This document shows positions 63,871 to 64,000 of a stretch of DNA of 64,000 bases, piece by piece. Source of the DNA: Sediminibacterium ginsengisoli (GTDB lineage: Bacteria > Bacteroidota > Bacteroidia > Chitinophagales > Chitinophagaceae). Under the pieces are notes generated by a model, which was not told the origin of the DNA, made no database searches, and saw only the letters and a list, made by a program, of their open reading frames with translations. Position 1 is the first letter of the stretch. The number at the start of each line of letters is the position of its first letter. The position numbers and the translations under genes were made by a program. Where the stretch lies: contig NZ_FUWH01000004.1 in assembly GCF_900167075.1 (NCBI RefSeq), forward strand, positions 310,001 through 374,000, written 5' to 3'.

Positions 63871-64000
63871 TTAGAAACCAATGTTTAAACCAATGGTGAT
63901 GGTCCTTGCATTTGGTGCGGTATTCCTGTCTGTGCCCTGGCCGGTAGAACTGTTACCGTTGGATGCAACTTCAGGATCCGGGCCAGGATATTTGGTGATC
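63871..64000 (-). CDS. SusC/RagA-family outer-membrane protein, C-terminal end (runs off window end)
   Basis: Reading the minus strand from base 64000 gives 42 residues ending ARTITIGLNIGF with TAA at 63871-63873. The aromatic C-terminus and the position directly ahead of SusD identify the end of a SusC barrel, which should continue beyond the window. Confidence 0.85.
   Translation of the reverse strand, partial: ITKYPGPDPEVASNGNSSTGQGTDRNTAPNARTITIGLNIGF

Overview
The window looks like an ordinary chromosomal stretch of a Bacteroidota bacterium, most likely family Chitinophagaceae. The evidence is phylum-specific gene content: two SusC/SusD outer-membrane uptake pairs, the gliding ABC ATPase GldA, a DUF1800/DUF1501 pair, a BlaI/M56 pair, a fused alpha/beta 2-oxo acid dehydrogenase E1 and an ECF sigma operon. 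Many starts also carry a TAnnTTTG -7 promoter element, and Shine-Dalgarno sites are essentially absent. I see no tRNA, rRNA, CRISPR array, prophage or insertion sequence. The family-level assignment is inference.

Layout. 1-8.9 kb: an SNF2 helicase (its 3' part lies beyond base 1), a serine hydrolase, fused E1, a BI-1/YccA membrane protein, a lipoprotein polysaccharide deacetylase, and a divergent korA without a neighbouring korB. 8.9-17.1 kb: FUSC membrane protein, membrane-anchored FMN glutamate-synthase-like protein, MmcQ/YjbR, endonuclease III, a small conserved protein, DivIC/FtsB-like protein, enolase and GldA. 17.1-23 kb: an MHS-type transporter plus a two-helix small membrane protein, divergent from acetyl-CoA synthetase, then a blaI/M56 cassette bracketed by near-identical terminators. 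23-30.6 kb: DUF1501/DUF1800, GNAT, and divergent OPT and POT peptide transporters. 30.6-40.3 kb: purD, then the rod-shape cluster mreB-mreC-mreD-PBP2-PBP2-rodA with a tandemly duplicated PBP2. 40.3-48.6 kb: MBL hydrolase, an ECF sigma factor with a TM partner and a periplasmic Spy-like protein, PEP carboxylase, an AlkA-type glycosylase, MnmD, a DUF4440 protein and an M23 peptidase. 48.7-55.8 kb: alaS, a two-PDZ protein, a 0.6 kb structured non-coding stretch, gatB and a TlpA-like lipoprotein. 55.8-64 kb: a secreted hypothetical protein, a SusC-SusD-lipoprotein operon, and a second SusD with the last 42 residues of its SusC.

How the parts fit. Much of the window is housekeeping: wall elongation, tRNA charging and modification, central carbon metabolism (enolase, PEP carboxylase, E1, KorA, Acs) and base-excision repair. 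The accessory interest is in the tandem PBP2 genes, the non-coding element at 52.5-53.08 kb with direct repeats, a perfect hairpin and its own terminator, the repeat-built partner protein of the ECF sigma factor, and the acs/transporter/small-protein arrangement. Several annotated-looking starts were moved inward because promoters or a terminator lie inside the longer reading frame.
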